From: Adineta ricciae
Taxonomy: Eukaryota; Rotifera; Eurotatoria; Adinetida; Adinetidae
Assembly: GCA_905250025.1 (NCBI GenBank)
Contig: CAJNOJ010000001.1
Location: 1,302,001-1,366,000, forward strand
DNA: 64,000 nt
Direction of reading: 5' to 3'
The translations under genes were made by a program, and so were the position numbers. Under the pieces are notes generated by a model that was not told the origin of the DNA, searched no databases, and worked only from the letters and a program-made list of their open reading frames with translations. Below are positions 1-15,100 of this stretch, in pieces (position 1 is the stretch's first letter; each line of letters begins with the position of its first letter).

Positions 1-1988
1 CCTACTTTTGGAAACGCTCGCATCAACTTCATAGTCAGAACACCGCCGCCGAGGCCAACCAACAACCAATTACCATTTGGTTCAACTTTCTCTATTTATA
101 TTCTGTAAAAACGATCATACCCAAGATTGACAATTCTTACTTGTAGCAAGAAAATGAGTCTTCAAACAAGCGACAATAATCCCATGATAATCATTTTCCA
201 ATATCGAATAGTCCGGAACCACTGAAATCAAAGGTGGTTGCAAGCAAAGAAAATTCCTGTGTATTAACATACAGGCATTGGTTTTCTTATCTAAAGTCAA
301 ATCAATTTCACTTTGAATGAGATTCGGACTGGCATCAAAGCGTAATCGTCGCTTCCATTCATTCTCATTTCCACAAAGGCAATCTTCGATAATGAAGGAG
401 GACGAATGTTCACAAACTTTCACCTGACCAATGCCCTCTGATGATGACAAGAAAGGAATCTAGACAAACGATCATTTTCTACCAATATGCACATCAATCA
501 CCATCTCACTTGAACATTCTCTGGCAAATTAGCTGGTTTAAAATCCAATACAGCATTAGTCATTTCGCTCTTAACTTGCTCTAGATCGCGATAGTCTTCA
601 TCAGGTTGTAAATAGATGAAAGCAATGGTTGTATAGGTTGCATTCGAGATAATTTGTTGTCGGCCAGCTGGTGTTGAATAAAGCCAGTCTAGATTTCTAA
701 TTGGAAAACGGACATCTTAGAATTCGAATCATCTATCAGTCATTACCTGGATTTAGGAACGATGAAGGCAGCAAATGGTTTATTGCGGTACTTTGTTAGG
801 CTATTGACAACAATCATTTGATATCGACGCTTCGCTTGATTTCCTTCGGCATACAGATCGACAATCGGTGTTTCCCTACCAGGAGTGAATCTACACAGAA
901 GCTGAAGGTTAAGTAAAACAAAACTAGGGATTTTCGAATGAAAACAAACTTCTGTTTGAAATCGTATTTTTTGAAGCAAGTCATTTGACATTGTTGAATT
1001 GCACTGATCGCTTCAGGTAAATCATGATATCGCAGCCAGTTGTTCTCTGCACTGTTGTACAACTGAAGTTCGATTAACTGAAAGCACAAGTGAGAAGTCA
1101 TAGAACAAAGATATACACGAATTTCGTAATCTACTGGATTTTTCATTGGTATTTTGGTGAAAACAAATGCGAGGACGGGCAATGCAAATGCTTTACTTGT
1201 TTGAATATGATGATACCGAAGAAGCCATGATCTTGAGATGCATATTTCAGAGTCTTCTCATTTCAAAAGAAAATCTCGATGTCTTACTTGCTATCGAAAA
1301 AATACTGTGATATATGGTCAAGAATATGTTTTTGTGCAAGTGTTATGCATATGAAACGGCCTGTCAAACGAAGAACACGATCGATTTGACCAAGAATTTG
1401 ATCAATATCTGAGAGTACCTATAACCGTATGAAAATCGAACTGAACAAATCAATTTCTTCTCCTGTTTATCATCATACTTGTTCACTCTTATTTGACATC
1501 AATGCATCGATAGTTCCTTTATCTAACACGACACTGAATTGATTATCTTCGAATGTCATCTGAAATGTATAACACACGAATAATCGTTTTTCACTTTTAG
1601 ATAATAAAACAAACTTGTCGTGCGTCCATCTGCAACCATTTCATGTTTGGACGTCGTTTGTCATTTTGTTTCTTCATTTTCTTGATCACATTATCCGATA
1701 GATCGACATTGGTAATGTGTTCAATTCCTGTATCGTATAAATCACTGCTTAATGTGGAATTACCACAACCAATAATCAACACTTCGTCACGTGGCTTTAT
1801 ATATTTGCAAAGAACATCGGCTAGATCAATAAAATCCGAATACCTAAAGCAAGATCAATGCTAACTTTCGTACATCAATCATGACGAAGCACATACCATT
1901 CGAAAGCTTCTCCGCCAACTTTATCGAAAAATTGATCCCAATAATCTCGGCTACGAAATTCATCTGCGGCTTTTGGCAACAAATTCAT
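1..1988 (-). CDS. METTL13: METTL13-like eEF1A methyltransferase (partial, 5' part)
   Basis: Several exons on the minus strand encode a METTL13 (eEF1A lysine and N-terminal methyltransferase) homologue. The start is taken at 1986-1988, where the protein opens [20 protein letters not shown], matching the family's conserved first residues. The first SAM-binding motif, [19 protein letters not shown], lies around 1725-1790 and is followed by the motif II-like aspartate in TNVDLSD. Near 320-350 the sequence [15 protein letters not shown] matches the linker of the family. At 10-80 a second glycine motif, [14 protein letters not shown], opens the C-terminal methyltransferase domain, after which the gene leaves the window. 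Known family members methylate the N terminus and a lysine of elongation factor eEF1A in the cytoplasm. Introns are short. Exon borders were not all fixed. The family call is firm; substrate specificity is inferred. Confidence 0.9.
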
Positions 1989-3195
1989 TTTTAGTTGTAA
2001 TGATACTGATAGAACGAAATATACTCAGCAAAAAAATGATCCTCAAGTCAAGTCAAGTACCTCATACGGTGATTCATCATTTTCTTTTCATCATCCATTT
2101 AGCAATGAATTACTGTTAGTGCCATCTATACACAGATGCTTTGAAGGAAATATGTGGTAGACCAAATAAATGTATTTCCAACAAGGCAGACAAAACTCTA
2201 TCAAATCATAAAGCACATCGATCAAAAACCGCAGATATATCGGCTTCATTTACAATTGGGAAGCGACTTCTAAAGTCGATGTTGATAGAACCTAATATAT
2301 ATAGAATCACTCACGCATATACTATAATTATCAATTTGTGTTAGCACCACGTACCTATCGAAGAAATACATTATCGATCATGGGATGAGTCCGAGAATTT
2401 CAACAATTTTATTTCTTCATTTATATCTTCAATATCGTTGTCGAACACTCTGACATCACATTCACCTCTTTTTAAGGACTGACTTGGATTGAACTCAGGG
2501 CTATAAGTTCGCTTCTCTGCACCACTTGCTTCGACAACATACCGGTTTATATCCTACACAACTCGTATACTTCGCTGTTTACAACCACCAGAAGGTATGA
2601 ATGGAAAATAATAAGTCAATCCATCTGATCTGACTGAGTGAACCGGCAATAACAATAGTTCATTTTCTCTTGATATCATCGCGTCTTGAATGAACTAAAA
2701 TTAGCACTACCTGTATGCAAGAATTCATCAAAGGAAAGCGTGCGGGTAGTCCCGGAATTTATTGACACATAATCTAGGTGAACTTTTTATGCTCTCTGAA
2801 TATAATCATAAATAACTTTAACTTTTGAACATGCAATTGACAAGAATATTGATTAGTTCAATTATAGAAAGAGTGTGTCGTGTTTCACATATCATCGAAC
2901 ATATTCGATAGAAGTATTGTACCTAGAAAAGTGGTGCGTACAGATCGAGAGGAATCTACTGAGTATAATATCATTTGTATTTTTGGCTTTTTATTCGAGT
3001 CGAGAAAGAGAAAAGAGGCCGGCTTAGACACCGAACAAAGTAAAGAGCGAAAAAAATGAACAGATCGAAGTAAAAAGAAACAAATAGAACACAGTGCGGA
3101 TATACCCGCATTACACTGAAAAAGAGATTTTTGATTGAGGATGCAAAAAAAAAACAGAAAAGGATGAACAAGGAAAGAAATGATTTCCGTCGATT
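1989..3195. other. Intergenic region, METTL13 5' side to PDE4 3' end
   Basis: No protein-coding segment with recognisable homology is visible on either strand. It should hold the METTL13 promoter and the PDE4 3' untranslated region. A short stretch near 2470-2545 faintly recalls a tRNA B box on the minus strand but does not fold into a tRNA by eye. Confidence 0.5.
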
Positions 3196-6100
3196 TCAGG
3201 ATGTGGCTGGTGTCACCGTCATTTGGAATTCACTAGCACTACCACTATTGGCAGATGTCGATGTTGCTGTTCGAGAAGAAGTCGAAGATAAGACAGCAGC
3301 AGCAGATGTGGGAATGAGCTGATCACCGGCTGAAATCGTATTTACTGACACAGAAGAAAGTATATCGGAGGATAATGGACTTAACGAAGTTGACAATGAT
3401 GTTGTAACAGTTTGTATAGAATCTACTTCATTGGATGATATGGTAGTTGTCATTATCGTCGGTGGCGAAGAACATGGCGGAGATGAATGTGAAATATTTG
3501 TCGTGTTCGATGACGATGGTGGAGGTGAAAGACGAGCCTGATACCAATCACGATTCTGTTCTAACGTTTCCAGTATGGCGCTTGCATCAGGATAAACGAG
3601 ATCAGCCCATGTTTCCCATAGTGGATGAACGATAAATTCGATGAAGCCAACTTGATGCTTTTCTACACTAGCTACACGTCTATCACACATCGGAGAGATC
3701 TCTAATCGTAGTTCACGTTCTTTATCTCCTTGTCTCCAAAATTCTTCCATTATACGATCTGTCCATTTAATATAGATATCCAACGGTTTGGTCGGATTCG
3801 ATAAATCCGCACAATGAATCATATTTTGAAGCACCTGGATTCGATCATCATATGATTCTAACATAATTATATTATTTCCCGTGACTTTCTTCGATTCGAC
3901 CATGGTTTTGAGATCGGCCAGTAGTTGCATATGTTTTGACATATCGGTAGCTAAAACCATATCAATAACCATTTTTCGTAAGTTTTTCATTTGTTTGGCT
4001 GTTAAGTGTGAGAAGATATTTCTCTCATCAGCTTGCAACAACTTGAATGCTACAGCTAAATGATGATTTTCCAGAACACTTTCATCATTGTACATTAAAG
4101 CAAGGTCACTTTCTAAAAGGGAGAAAATAACGAGCGATGAATATTAGCGACTATTTTCATATATCATACTGGTATTTATCAAGAATTGATTTGTAACACC
4201 GGGATGATCAACATCGTGGATAGCCGAAGCGAATATAGCTGACATGATTTCCAATTCAGTGAATACACCCTGCCGTTAAAAAGACACATGTCAACAATAA
4301 ACTAATTCGACGATGGAAAACACTTCTTCTTACCTCAAGCGCCGAAGCATTGAGCAAGACATGCATGGATTGACAGACATCAGCTCCGTGAGCTTTATTA
4401 TGATAAGGTACTGTTTGATAATGATCTTCGAGTGTGAGCAAATAAGAGATCAACGTATGAGGTTCGATTCCATATGTACGTATCAATGAACGTTCTTGAA
4501 ATATTCGATAAGTGATAACTGTTAATGGTCGTTGACCACTCAATTCTTCAATACGAAAAGTGTCTAAACCCCAGTCATTAATATGGTCCAACAGACAACG
4601 TAATTCATCAGCATTCGGTGTCTCGACGCCTAATTCAGGCACTGGATTTGCTATTGTAAACGTAGTAGTATGAACTCCAGCTATTTGACCCATGAGAGTC
4701 GCTGATGATATGGATGAATCAAGTGTTTTAGAAGTTGTAATTATTGTACTTTCATCGATCTGTAGACCACGTGATAGATCAACATCGGGTTCTTTTTTGT
4801 CTAGAAATGCAAATCGTGGATGAATATTTGCATGCAGGTGGAGGATTTGTACCTGTATAAGTGGAGTATAAATAATTACTAATCTGTGCTCCGGAAGTAT
4901 TATTTTCAGCAAAATGAGACAGTTCCTTATTGAGCATACGTTTGAACTAGAAAAAAGTAAACAGATGAAACTATTTCATCTTGCTAATTGATTTGATCTT
5001 ACTTTGAGCGAAGCGAGATCCGATACTGATTTGTGAGTTTGCATTGTTTCCAATTGTTCTAAACACCAGTCAAGTTCTTCTAATGTTGCAACTGCTTGTG
5101 ATAAAGAACTATCGTCTATTGTCAAGAGATAAGAATAAGTTTCGTAAATCGAAAACTTCAAGATGGCCTACCTGCTGCGGTGGTTATCATTTTGGTGAAA
5201 TTCGGTGGAGCTGTTTGACCAGAATTCAGTTGACTTGTTCTCTTAGCTCTAGTGCGAGAAAAACAATCTTCAGAGTTAACCATTTCGAAGTTTATTTTAC
5301 TTCTCCGGTGGTATACGGGTGAGGTCGACGAAGTTTTTCCGCACATTCTTGAGACTGGCCAGAAGTTGAGCAAAAGGAGTGACGATCATGTCATCTTGAT
5401 GCCTACAAACATACAAAAACATCAATCCTTTGCTTTTTTGGACACGAGCAAGCTGATTAGCGCATAATATAGGTTCATTACTATAATGAAATCGACAAGA
5501 CTGCTTTTCTCATAACTGAACGATAAATAAGTATCAGTTGTCTCATCACCGAATTGTTCTCTACTGTGAGACTTTCTGTTTTAGTGAAAAAACCGATAAC
5601 AAGGTAATTGAGTCATTGAAACGCGCATGGAAGTAGGTAAGTAATAAAAGAATAAAATGAGAGTGACGGCAGATCTTTAAAAGAAAACAAAGACGTGACA
5701 TGTCAGTATTCTACTTAGAATCATCGTTGTCATCTTATTTTTCTTTCTTTTTCCCAACTGAAAAGCTTGACTGGAGAGAAGAAAAAAAAGAAGAAAACGA
5801 AGAGGAAAACTACACCAAAGTCGGCTAAATATTCTTTGTTTTGTTGCAAAAAAAAGGAAAGGAAAGCCGGCCCTGCGTCCTATTGATGCTGAAATTATGA
5901 GAGCGTCTAGTCAAGATAACAACTATTTATGTCAAAAAAAGATATTATAGGAAAGATGAGGATTCGTAATCCCAATATGATAATTCTTAGGTCTCTATTG
6001 GACAGCTATTGATTCGAACGATTTATTTCAGTTTTATTACTGTGATACGCATTCATGATAGTTTTATCGATGGATGTTTTGACTTTTAACAAGCATTTCA

Positions 6101-9100
6101 TCCGTCTATAAATAGCACTATACGATCTGCTATTTAATTAACTTTTTTTGTTTACTATGATGGACTTGTCGACGTCATAAACTGACTGAAAAGAACTTGA
6201 CTTTTACAAAATATGACGAAAGATTAGTGGTTCTTGTGGAACTCGACAAAATTCAAGAGAGAGAAAAACACACACACAAGATGAAAATTAGTACCTTTTT
6301 ATCCAGGAAACATAGGAGGTTGGACGAAGACGAAAACCGAGTTCATTTTGATTAGATGAACATGTTTCTAATGAATCTAAATGTGGCCGAGTATCAAGCT
6401 CGGTGTGACTACGTGCTCGCATGATGAATGACGTGTGATGTTTCTGCGACTCTCACTGGTTCTGTATCTGTCTTTTCATTTTGTTTGCGTTTTGTAGTTG
6501 CTGATTGGTGCGGATGAGTTGAGTAGTGAAGAACAGAAGAGAGGAGAATAAAGCAAAGATGAGAAAGAGAATGGAGAAGAACAGACGACAAGAAGGTTCT
6601 ATAAAAAAAAGTGAGCATGAGATAAGAAACAAATGTATGTCGAACGTTATTCTGTCAAAAAACGCAAATGAAACAAACTCTGATTGCAATACAGGAACAA
6701 AACTCTAGCACCGGACGTTTAATGTGAATAAGAAGAAAAGAGAAAGAACGAAAGATAAGTACTATAAAACGGTCTGACATTATCATGTAAAAAAAACAAG
6801 GAGAAGAACCGTAGCAAAAAAAAACTTAAAGATCAAAATAAAGATATTCTTAGTCTATAAATATATCTAATATATATTTATGAACCTTACTTTTGCGATG
6901 ATTTTGATCCAAGTCTGAAAATTGGTCTTTTAAAAGCACTTTTGACACGCTCCATGCTTGTTGTTCTCTGTTCTATTGATCAATCATTCATATTCATTCT
7001 CTCCCATACATCGGCAACGCACAGTATATGTTTCTAGTGTGTGTGTGCGTAGTAATAGGTAGCCGACAAAGAGTCAGACGCCTATGTTATGCCCTCATAG
7101 TCCTATCAAGGTACAGTTGGCAACAAGAGCGTGAGAGAGAGAGAATGGTTCGAAAGAATAGATACGAAATGCTACCATCAATTATTACGTTTGCTAGAAG
7201 CTATAGTGCGCAATATGAAATGAAACAAGGCCCAGGTATACGAGATTTTCGAAACAATCAGAAAGAAAAGAAGAAAGAAAAATGGGGGTATAGAAGAAAG
7301 TAAGTTCTACTCGTTCTTTCTTTTTCTTTTTCTCTTTCCTTCGTTCTTTCGTTCTTCGATTTAGCGATAGAATACATTTTAACTATTACTTACAATTCTG
7401 ATCCGATGGACGGATTACGCGAAATACATTTTGGTGAAAGATCATTATCACTATCACACTTATATAGAAATGATTCGCGTCGATGCATTCCACCTCCGCT
7501 CCCTGTCGCTGTTGTTTTATTCGCTGAACTATGCTGTTGATAATGTCCTGATGTTGTTGTAACATTGTGATGAGAATTGGGAATACCACGTGGTGACGAT
7601 GGACCATCCACATCAAAACTATGAACGATAAACATAAAAGAAACTTTTAGTCAAATCTTTTTAGCTTTTCAAAGTCTATGAAAAAGACAATCATCGGCTT
7701 CCTTTCACACTCACTACCATTACCACTGACAATACCAGGGTGATATCACTCAACTGTACTTTGGGCATATTGTATTCGTCTTTTTAGTTTCCTTTCTTTT
7801 TCGAATGTCAACAGAGATGCGCCATGTGCATCTCTCAGGAGAAGCAAACAAACATGTTTGAATGTATATGCACACAAGTGTGATGTTAACTTAATCAACA
7901 AAACAAAACGTATTAAGGATGACGACGTTAGAATAAGTTAATAATAACGACGGAGAAACGAAACAAATGTGATCAATATGAAATATCTGTATGTGGGATG
8001 TATCGAGTGATAGTCACGCTTCATTTACTCGTTTCATGTCGATAGATAAAATGATTCGATATCGAATTACTTGAAATATCGCCTTGATTTATCACAGAAA
8101 AGAATTTTCCAGTTCCTTCGATAACATGATTATTCGCTTCTATGAAAAACTCATTCTTAGATGTCCTCTATCATTTACTGATTACAACCGATGAGGATAA
8201 ATTGCAATCGACGATGTGTATTCATTGTCTTCGGAATCGATTCGATTTTCCGGATAGGATGCTCATCACCTCTTCGTCTCATGAAAAGAAACTAACTATC
8301 GAAACAGATAAAAGATTCATTCTTTTGGTAAGACATCTTTGTTTCAGAATAGAATGACCTTCTTCCTATGAAGACAGTCTCACTAGTATGGGAAAATATT
8401 TATATTAATGAATTTTCTCTCCATCAGGGAAATTTTATTATTATTATTATTATTACTATATCTATATCTATATCTAATCGTATGCTCTCTACGAGAGATT
8501 ACTTTAGTGCTAATTGATTCAATACTGCTGATATTTAGATAGTAGGAAATCCTCTAAAACAGTCTTACTTGTTTTCAATTAACTGAACTTGTAGTTTTTG
8601 TCGTAGATAAGATTTGAAATCGTAGAAACGATGTCGATTATAATTATGCATGAAGCAAGAGAATATTACGAATACAAAATGAAAACAACGACGAGCAACT
8701 GATCTGATTTCTTCTTGCAGGTGACACCCCGCCTTAGGTCTGTTTCTTCTTTTTCTACAAAAGTTACTATATTTATATGTACATTAAACAGAAGCGCACA
8801 AAATTGCGCAGAGAGAATCTTTCTAATGACTTTCGGGAGATTGTTTATTCGATCTATGTAGCACTAAGGCGACGTTAATATGTCTAAAAGTGTAGAAAAA
8901 CATCGCAAGATTGACACTAAACTAGTTGTTTGTATGATCCTATGGCAAGAAGCTATTGATCACGTCGATGATATGTATATATGTGTATATACACAAGTCA
9001 ACGAGATTCGCAATAAGAAGAAGAAATCTGCCAAACCAACCTTATGTTATCATCAATATCTACTCTTTTGTTCTGATGAGCGTGTCGTAAACTACGACGA

Positions 9101-12100
9101 AATGTAAACCGTCTTCGCAGACGAGCATGCGGTTCGCTCAATGGGTGGGCTGGATCAGTTTGTAGTTGTGACATCGCTGTAGGCGATGGATGATTAAATC
9201 TTTCGAAAAATGTTTTCGTTCTCTTGAATGATGGTTGTCGTGTTTGAGGTGTTGACATTGTTGATGAAGTATCGGCTAATTCTATGTTTGTTAATGGTAG
9301 TGGTCTCGGTTTTGTTTTGATTGGATTCGAAATAGTTCGAAATGATTGAAGTGGCCTTGCTGATGACGATGGTTGAGATGGTGGGGCCGAGAAAGCAAAA
9401 TAGATGGTGAGAGTCGTCATGAAAATAACGACACTGATGATGGTGATGATGCTACTATCAACGATGATGATGATGCCAAAGTGAAAATAGAGAAGTGAAA
9501 AGAATAAGTCCGGAAATCGACGTCGACCGTCGACAACGAACGAACGACAACAACAACAATAAATCGAGACTCTCTACGCTTGTCTCTCTTCTTTTTTTAA
9601 GTCATCCGAACGAGGAGTAAAGAGTGTTCTTAAAGAGAAGATAGAGCTGCCTACATAGTTAGAATGCTATAGAAGAGAAAGAGGGAGAGAGAGAGACAGA
9701 CAGACAGAGAAAAACTCTACTACATACAATAGTGATGATGCCTTGTCTAAAGATAGCAATAGTCTTTCCATCCGTTTTTTCCTTTCTCTCTCTCTCTCTC
9801 CTCTTTTTTGGCTTACATTCATGAAATTCCCAAACTCAAGCTATTGATAACTACTAGAACTAACCGAGGAAGATGCAGAACGCGAGAGAATAACAAAGAG
9901 GAACATTCAACTTTACTATTGTCGAAGGCAATCATTCTAATGAATTCTCTCGCTTCGTCTCACTATAACTAGATATAGACAAGCATTTCCAGTTTCAAGT
10001 TAACAAGTTCATTCACCGATCGAGCGAACAACAACAACACCATCATCATCGTCATCAACAACAACAACAATAAAAACAACATGGGAGACGAAGACGAAAA
10101 AGGAAAAGGAAAGAATGAGAAGAAGAACAGCTCGACTTCAACTGATAGAAATCTTGACGATAGTGTTGGTTTATGCATCCAGCGATTGTGATGATTAACA
10201 AAATGTAAGATATTGTCTCAGATTTTCATCTTTATGTTAATAAGCAAATCTGAAATCAGTCGTTCGACTTGAATGACAAGTTATATAACTATCTACGGAA
10301 AGGAAGATTAATTTAATTCACTTTTTTTCCTCTGATTATTATGAGATTCGAAGCAATCGTGTCAAACAAAATTCAAGGGAGAAATATAGAAAGAGAAGTA
10401 CTACTATTATCATTATGAAATATGCATGTGTATATTGGTGCGTGTGTTTTACATAGACTATCTGTTCTCTAGAGGCGTATTATTCTTGTTTTTGGACAAA
10501 GTAAATCATTTTTTCCTCTTCTCTGTTACTATCTATTCAATAGTGAACATGTCTTTTTTGTAATATCTGTAAACATACCATTATGGAACAAAGAAAACTT
10601 CTTGAAATCTACCTGCTATCGTCTGCGAGATATAGAAAAAGACCTTGTCATAAAGAGTATTCGTAAAAAAATGTCAGACTTTTTCCTTTTCTTTATTTAA
10701 CAACACAGAATATTTTAAAATAGTAAAAAAGGAAATAACCTGGAGGGCCGATTTCTAATATAATATCTAACGTAGTTTTTGACGTGCATAATATTCAATT
10801 GTAATTATTAATTTATAGAAGTCATTCACGTCATGAAATATTTCTTCAAGTGAAAAAAATTATTTACCTGATTTTGCTATTGACTATAGTACTATTAGTA
10901 TTAGTATTATTCGCATTGGTACCACCAACTATTCGTCGTCTTAATATAATCTGCCCGAGACGAGCTAATAGAGGCGGAGTTTGAGAAGATATAGGAGAGT
11001 GGGAAGAAGATGACGCAGGAAGAGTCGGTGTGACTTCATCAAGTGCGATTGAACTTCGTCGACGATTATGGCTCGATGAAACGCATGAAGTACAAGCTGA
11101 AGCCATTCCTCCGCGCCGTCGACGTTTCTTCGTCGATTTTGTTAACGTTGCTATTGTTGTCGACGATGATGATGATGTGATTAAATTTTTTGTAGTTGTT
11201 TTTCGATGATTTCGTACAATGGTCGCTGAAGGACGACTCGATGAAATACTTGGCGTGGAACTCTTTCGGCGTGTATAACCAATCGTTGTCGTTTGTTCGA
11301 TTGATTTGACGTGAGGAGAAGGTTTTTTCTGACCGCAACATCGAAATGGAAAGGAACGTGTAGTGTTAGAAGAAAATGAGGTAGTCGATTGTGGCGCTAT
11401 TTGAGTAACTTTTTGTTCGCGTTCAACGAGAAACCGACGAACAGAAGGCGATAAGATCTCCGACGATGATGACGATCGTGTGATCGAAATGACCGGCGGT
11501 GGGGGACTATTGGTGACACTCGTGATTGACTTCTATGTAAATGACGACAACGACAACGATAAAGAACCGACAATCGGCGCACACACGAGAGTGTTGTTGC
11601 TTATTGTTGACGAACTACACGCGGATGAGGGCGTTTCTTTTTCTCTCTCTCTCCTTCTCTCTGTCGCTCTCAGTCGCTATTACTGGTATTGCTACTACTA
11701 TTGCGGCTGCTGCTGCCTGCTGCTGCTGCTGAAGATGATGCGAGAAGCGGAGAGCAATGACGATGCTCCTGGTGACTGTGGCACCCAGCGCAACGCCACA
11801 ATACAGCGCGCGACAAGGAACAGAACGGACGAATACAACAACACGAACGTACAACGGTCGCCTCCTTTTCCTTTTTTTTATTTAGCTGTCGGTTTTCTTT
11901 TTCTCTTTTTTTTCTTTCTTGCCTTTTTTCCTACATGTAACGTATGAAAATAAAGTATCGATGTCGGTAGCAAAAGGAAGATGTGTGCATGCATGTGTAT
12001 TTGGCGGTGAGGACAAGCGAACGAGCATCAACAACGATTTTTGCGTTCTTGCTTGCTTATTACTGCAACAGTTTTCATCAATGCTATTCTAGCAACCCTA

Positions 12101-15100
12101 ACTATCGAACCGATAATGATGAGGCAAAGACAGTAATATATCAGAAAACGTCGTCATTGCTTTAAACGTACTCAACTAACATGGGATGTCAGCAAAAAAA
12201 AAAGAAGAACCTACTTGCTCTGTTCTTTACTCAAGGTCGTCTCTCGTTTTTTCTCTCTTCATATTGCGACATACATTTCCCTACATACAAAAACTTGTGT
12301 GTCAATCAGTGTGTCGAGCGAAAACGAGTCTCGCTCGTCTGCTTTTCTAATGATCAACACCAATCGCATTAAAAGATAATCAAAATGGACAAGAAAAAAG
12401 AAAACGAGAAAATAACATTGTCACCTAGTATTTTCAAGATAAAAAATCATTTTTCTGTCAGATGTTTTCTGCCACCGACTTGACTAACGTATCACAAACA
12501 ATTAGTCATTCAAAATATCACTCGTAAACAAGTATTTTCCTCTTTAGAAACTTCAAACGAGAGAAAACCTAGATGAGCCCTTTGACTCAGCAGGATTATT
12601 CATTAAATATTTAAATAAATCCCTCTAAGTAGGGATTCTCTCCTTTCATCGGATGAGACTTTTGTCAAAATATCAACTGATTTTACTTGCGATTTCAAAT
12701 GACTTACAATATGGCACTTGGCGATAGGAATCTTGCAGCCATTGCATCGAAAATGTATTAAATAATAAAAAGTCTTTTCTCTTTTTTGTGTATTGATCGG
12801 CAAAAGAAAAGGGCAATCTAGGCGTTTTATATTTCTCTCGCTTTTCGTCGATGCCTCCCTATAATAAATCATTATTTCGAGTTCAGACTCTTTTGATTAT
12901 CGACGATCAGTACAAAGCACCAATAATAGATTTACGAGAACAGGTAGAAAGAAGAAAGACATTTGAAGTGAATCAAGCTTTGAATGAGATACGCAATTAC
13001 CATTCTATTAGGAGAGAGAGAGATAGGGAGTAAGAAAGCTACGAAAAGTTTCAAAGTTATCAGTTCTCTGCTATTCAACGACATAATTCATCTAGTCAAT
13101 ATTTGATAAGTTGATCTGAATTTTCATCCTCTCTCTCTCCCCTTGACCCTTTTCATGGTAATCTTTAAATTATAAACCTCTATTTATCATCGTGTTGCAT
13201 AGTATATTCGAGTTAATATTGAAACGCTTTTATTTTGCGTGCAATACGATCTTAAGAACTAATCATCCGATCACGAAAAGTATCTCTTGTGTATCCAGGA
13301 CTGAGAATGAGTACGCAAGAATGGAGTCTTTGCTGGATGTCAACGTTCATTTCCTGAATAAAACAATGAGAATTGAAAATTTGGAGTGTAATTAAAAAAA
13401 ATAAAATATAGACTTTCAATTCTCTAGCTGTTCTTCTCTTTCAATTGGCAGTGGGCCCATGTGAAGTTAAAAGAGAAAGTCACCGAGCGCCACAAGGAAA
13501 GTATAAAAGGGAACGAGAAAGTAAGTAAGATAAGTGTTTTGACTAGAAATGAAATGAAATAAAGAAATACTTTTGCTCACTTATCACGTTTGTTAGTTAC
13601 TGCAGGACCAATTGAATGACGTCGTTCAGACAAGGGTAATGCAAGAAAACGCCGATAAAAGTCCATAATGATGATTACGAGAAAAACGGTAATTACAATG
13701 AGAAATTAATTTTCTTCTTTGACTGTTACAAATATGAACATACACATACAGACACACATACAGATGACGGAAGGAAAGTGCTAATGAGACACGAATAAAA
13801 GTATTACAGAGAATATACCCAATGCTAGTATAAAGTTATTTTCTTCTTCTTCTTCTTTTTTTTTATTCTAGTTTCTTCCTCTTCTTCTCGTGTGCCTTAT
13901 TATGATGTCAAACATCAATTTATTAATAGCAAATAAAAATATCTCACCTGATAGATTCAACGTCGACGGTATTTACAGATGTATTTACATCAGCATCTCG
14001 TGTAGATAAATGTGAAACAACGTTTCCCCATGAATGCCGACGTTCAGGATTAAACAATGGAACAATAAGAAACCGACGATTCGTAGACGGAGACTCACGC
14101 TTGATATCTTCGCCTAACGACATGATGAGAAAAGACGAACTGGCTTGTTGGCCTTTAGATCTCTCTTCTTCTGATAATCACTAAACGTTTTGGAATAATA
14201 ATAGAACACGTACAACTTTGTGCACACTATTGCATTCTTTAATCTATCGTATGAATACAAAATAGGAACGTCGTATTTTAGATCGATTGTAAAGATTCTT
14301 GGAGAAGAACAAGAAAAGAACAAAAGCCGAGTGTGTTTCATCGAAAGACGCGAAAACAGGCACAATGAGGGAGACAAAAAAAGAAGAACGACTTGCAAGA
14401 AAACGTTATTTGAGAGAACGGATGTTACTAATTTATATGGGGGAGAGTTGGTACTTCATATATTCTCTCTCTCTCTCTCTCCCTTTCATATTTTTAATAA
14501 TATTGTTATCGTGCTTCTAGTGACAATGTTATGTCAGAAGACAAAAGGAGTGCGTTTGAAAGATCTTCTAATCGGACTGGTTTTACACCTAATAATCGAT
14601 GGCGAATTGATTCGATGATAGTTAATTAATTGCAGCACAATTAATATAAATCATCGCAGGATAGAATTTGCCTGCCGACACTTCCTGCACGCAGTTGAAT
14701 GTGTTTGTGCTTGGTTCTTTCTCAGATAGTTTTTTTCTCTCACGCTCTATCTTATCACTGATCTTCTGTCGTTCTCCGTCGATCATGTGTGATTTTTTCA
14801 GTCGACTAAGTTTGATTATTATCTCGCGCACTGTGTAGATTTTCTCGATTGGTTTTATTAGAGAAATTTAACTTAAAAGAACTGAATTAGTCTTTCCCTT
14901 GGAGACATAAGAAAGAATGCATCGCTATCTCTCGCGCGCGTCATCATTCGAAATCTTCGGCAGTCTCCGATAAAAGCGTAGACAGTGATCTATGCTTTTT
15001 CTTTTCAAGCATCATTAGTGTATTGAAAAAAAACAAAATAAGTAAACGAATATAACGCATCAATGTGACTTAATAGGAAAAGAGAGAGAGAAGGAACATT

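Noticed and set aside
2465..2545. tRNA-like or SINE-like stretch on the minus strand (GTTCAATCC resembling a B box)
   Set aside because: No convincing cloverleaf, anticodon stem or acceptor stem could be paired by eye; a covariance search (tRNAscan) would settle it.
8430..8480. ATT and TATATC tandem runs as a possible functional repeat array
   Set aside because: Plain microsatellites; no spaced repeat-spacer structure like a CRISPR array or satellite monomer.
11480..11947. Plus-strand open frame with poly-Cys/Leu stretches
   Set aside because: Driven by CTG and CTC simple repeats; open frames exist on both strands here, which is typical of repeat tracts.
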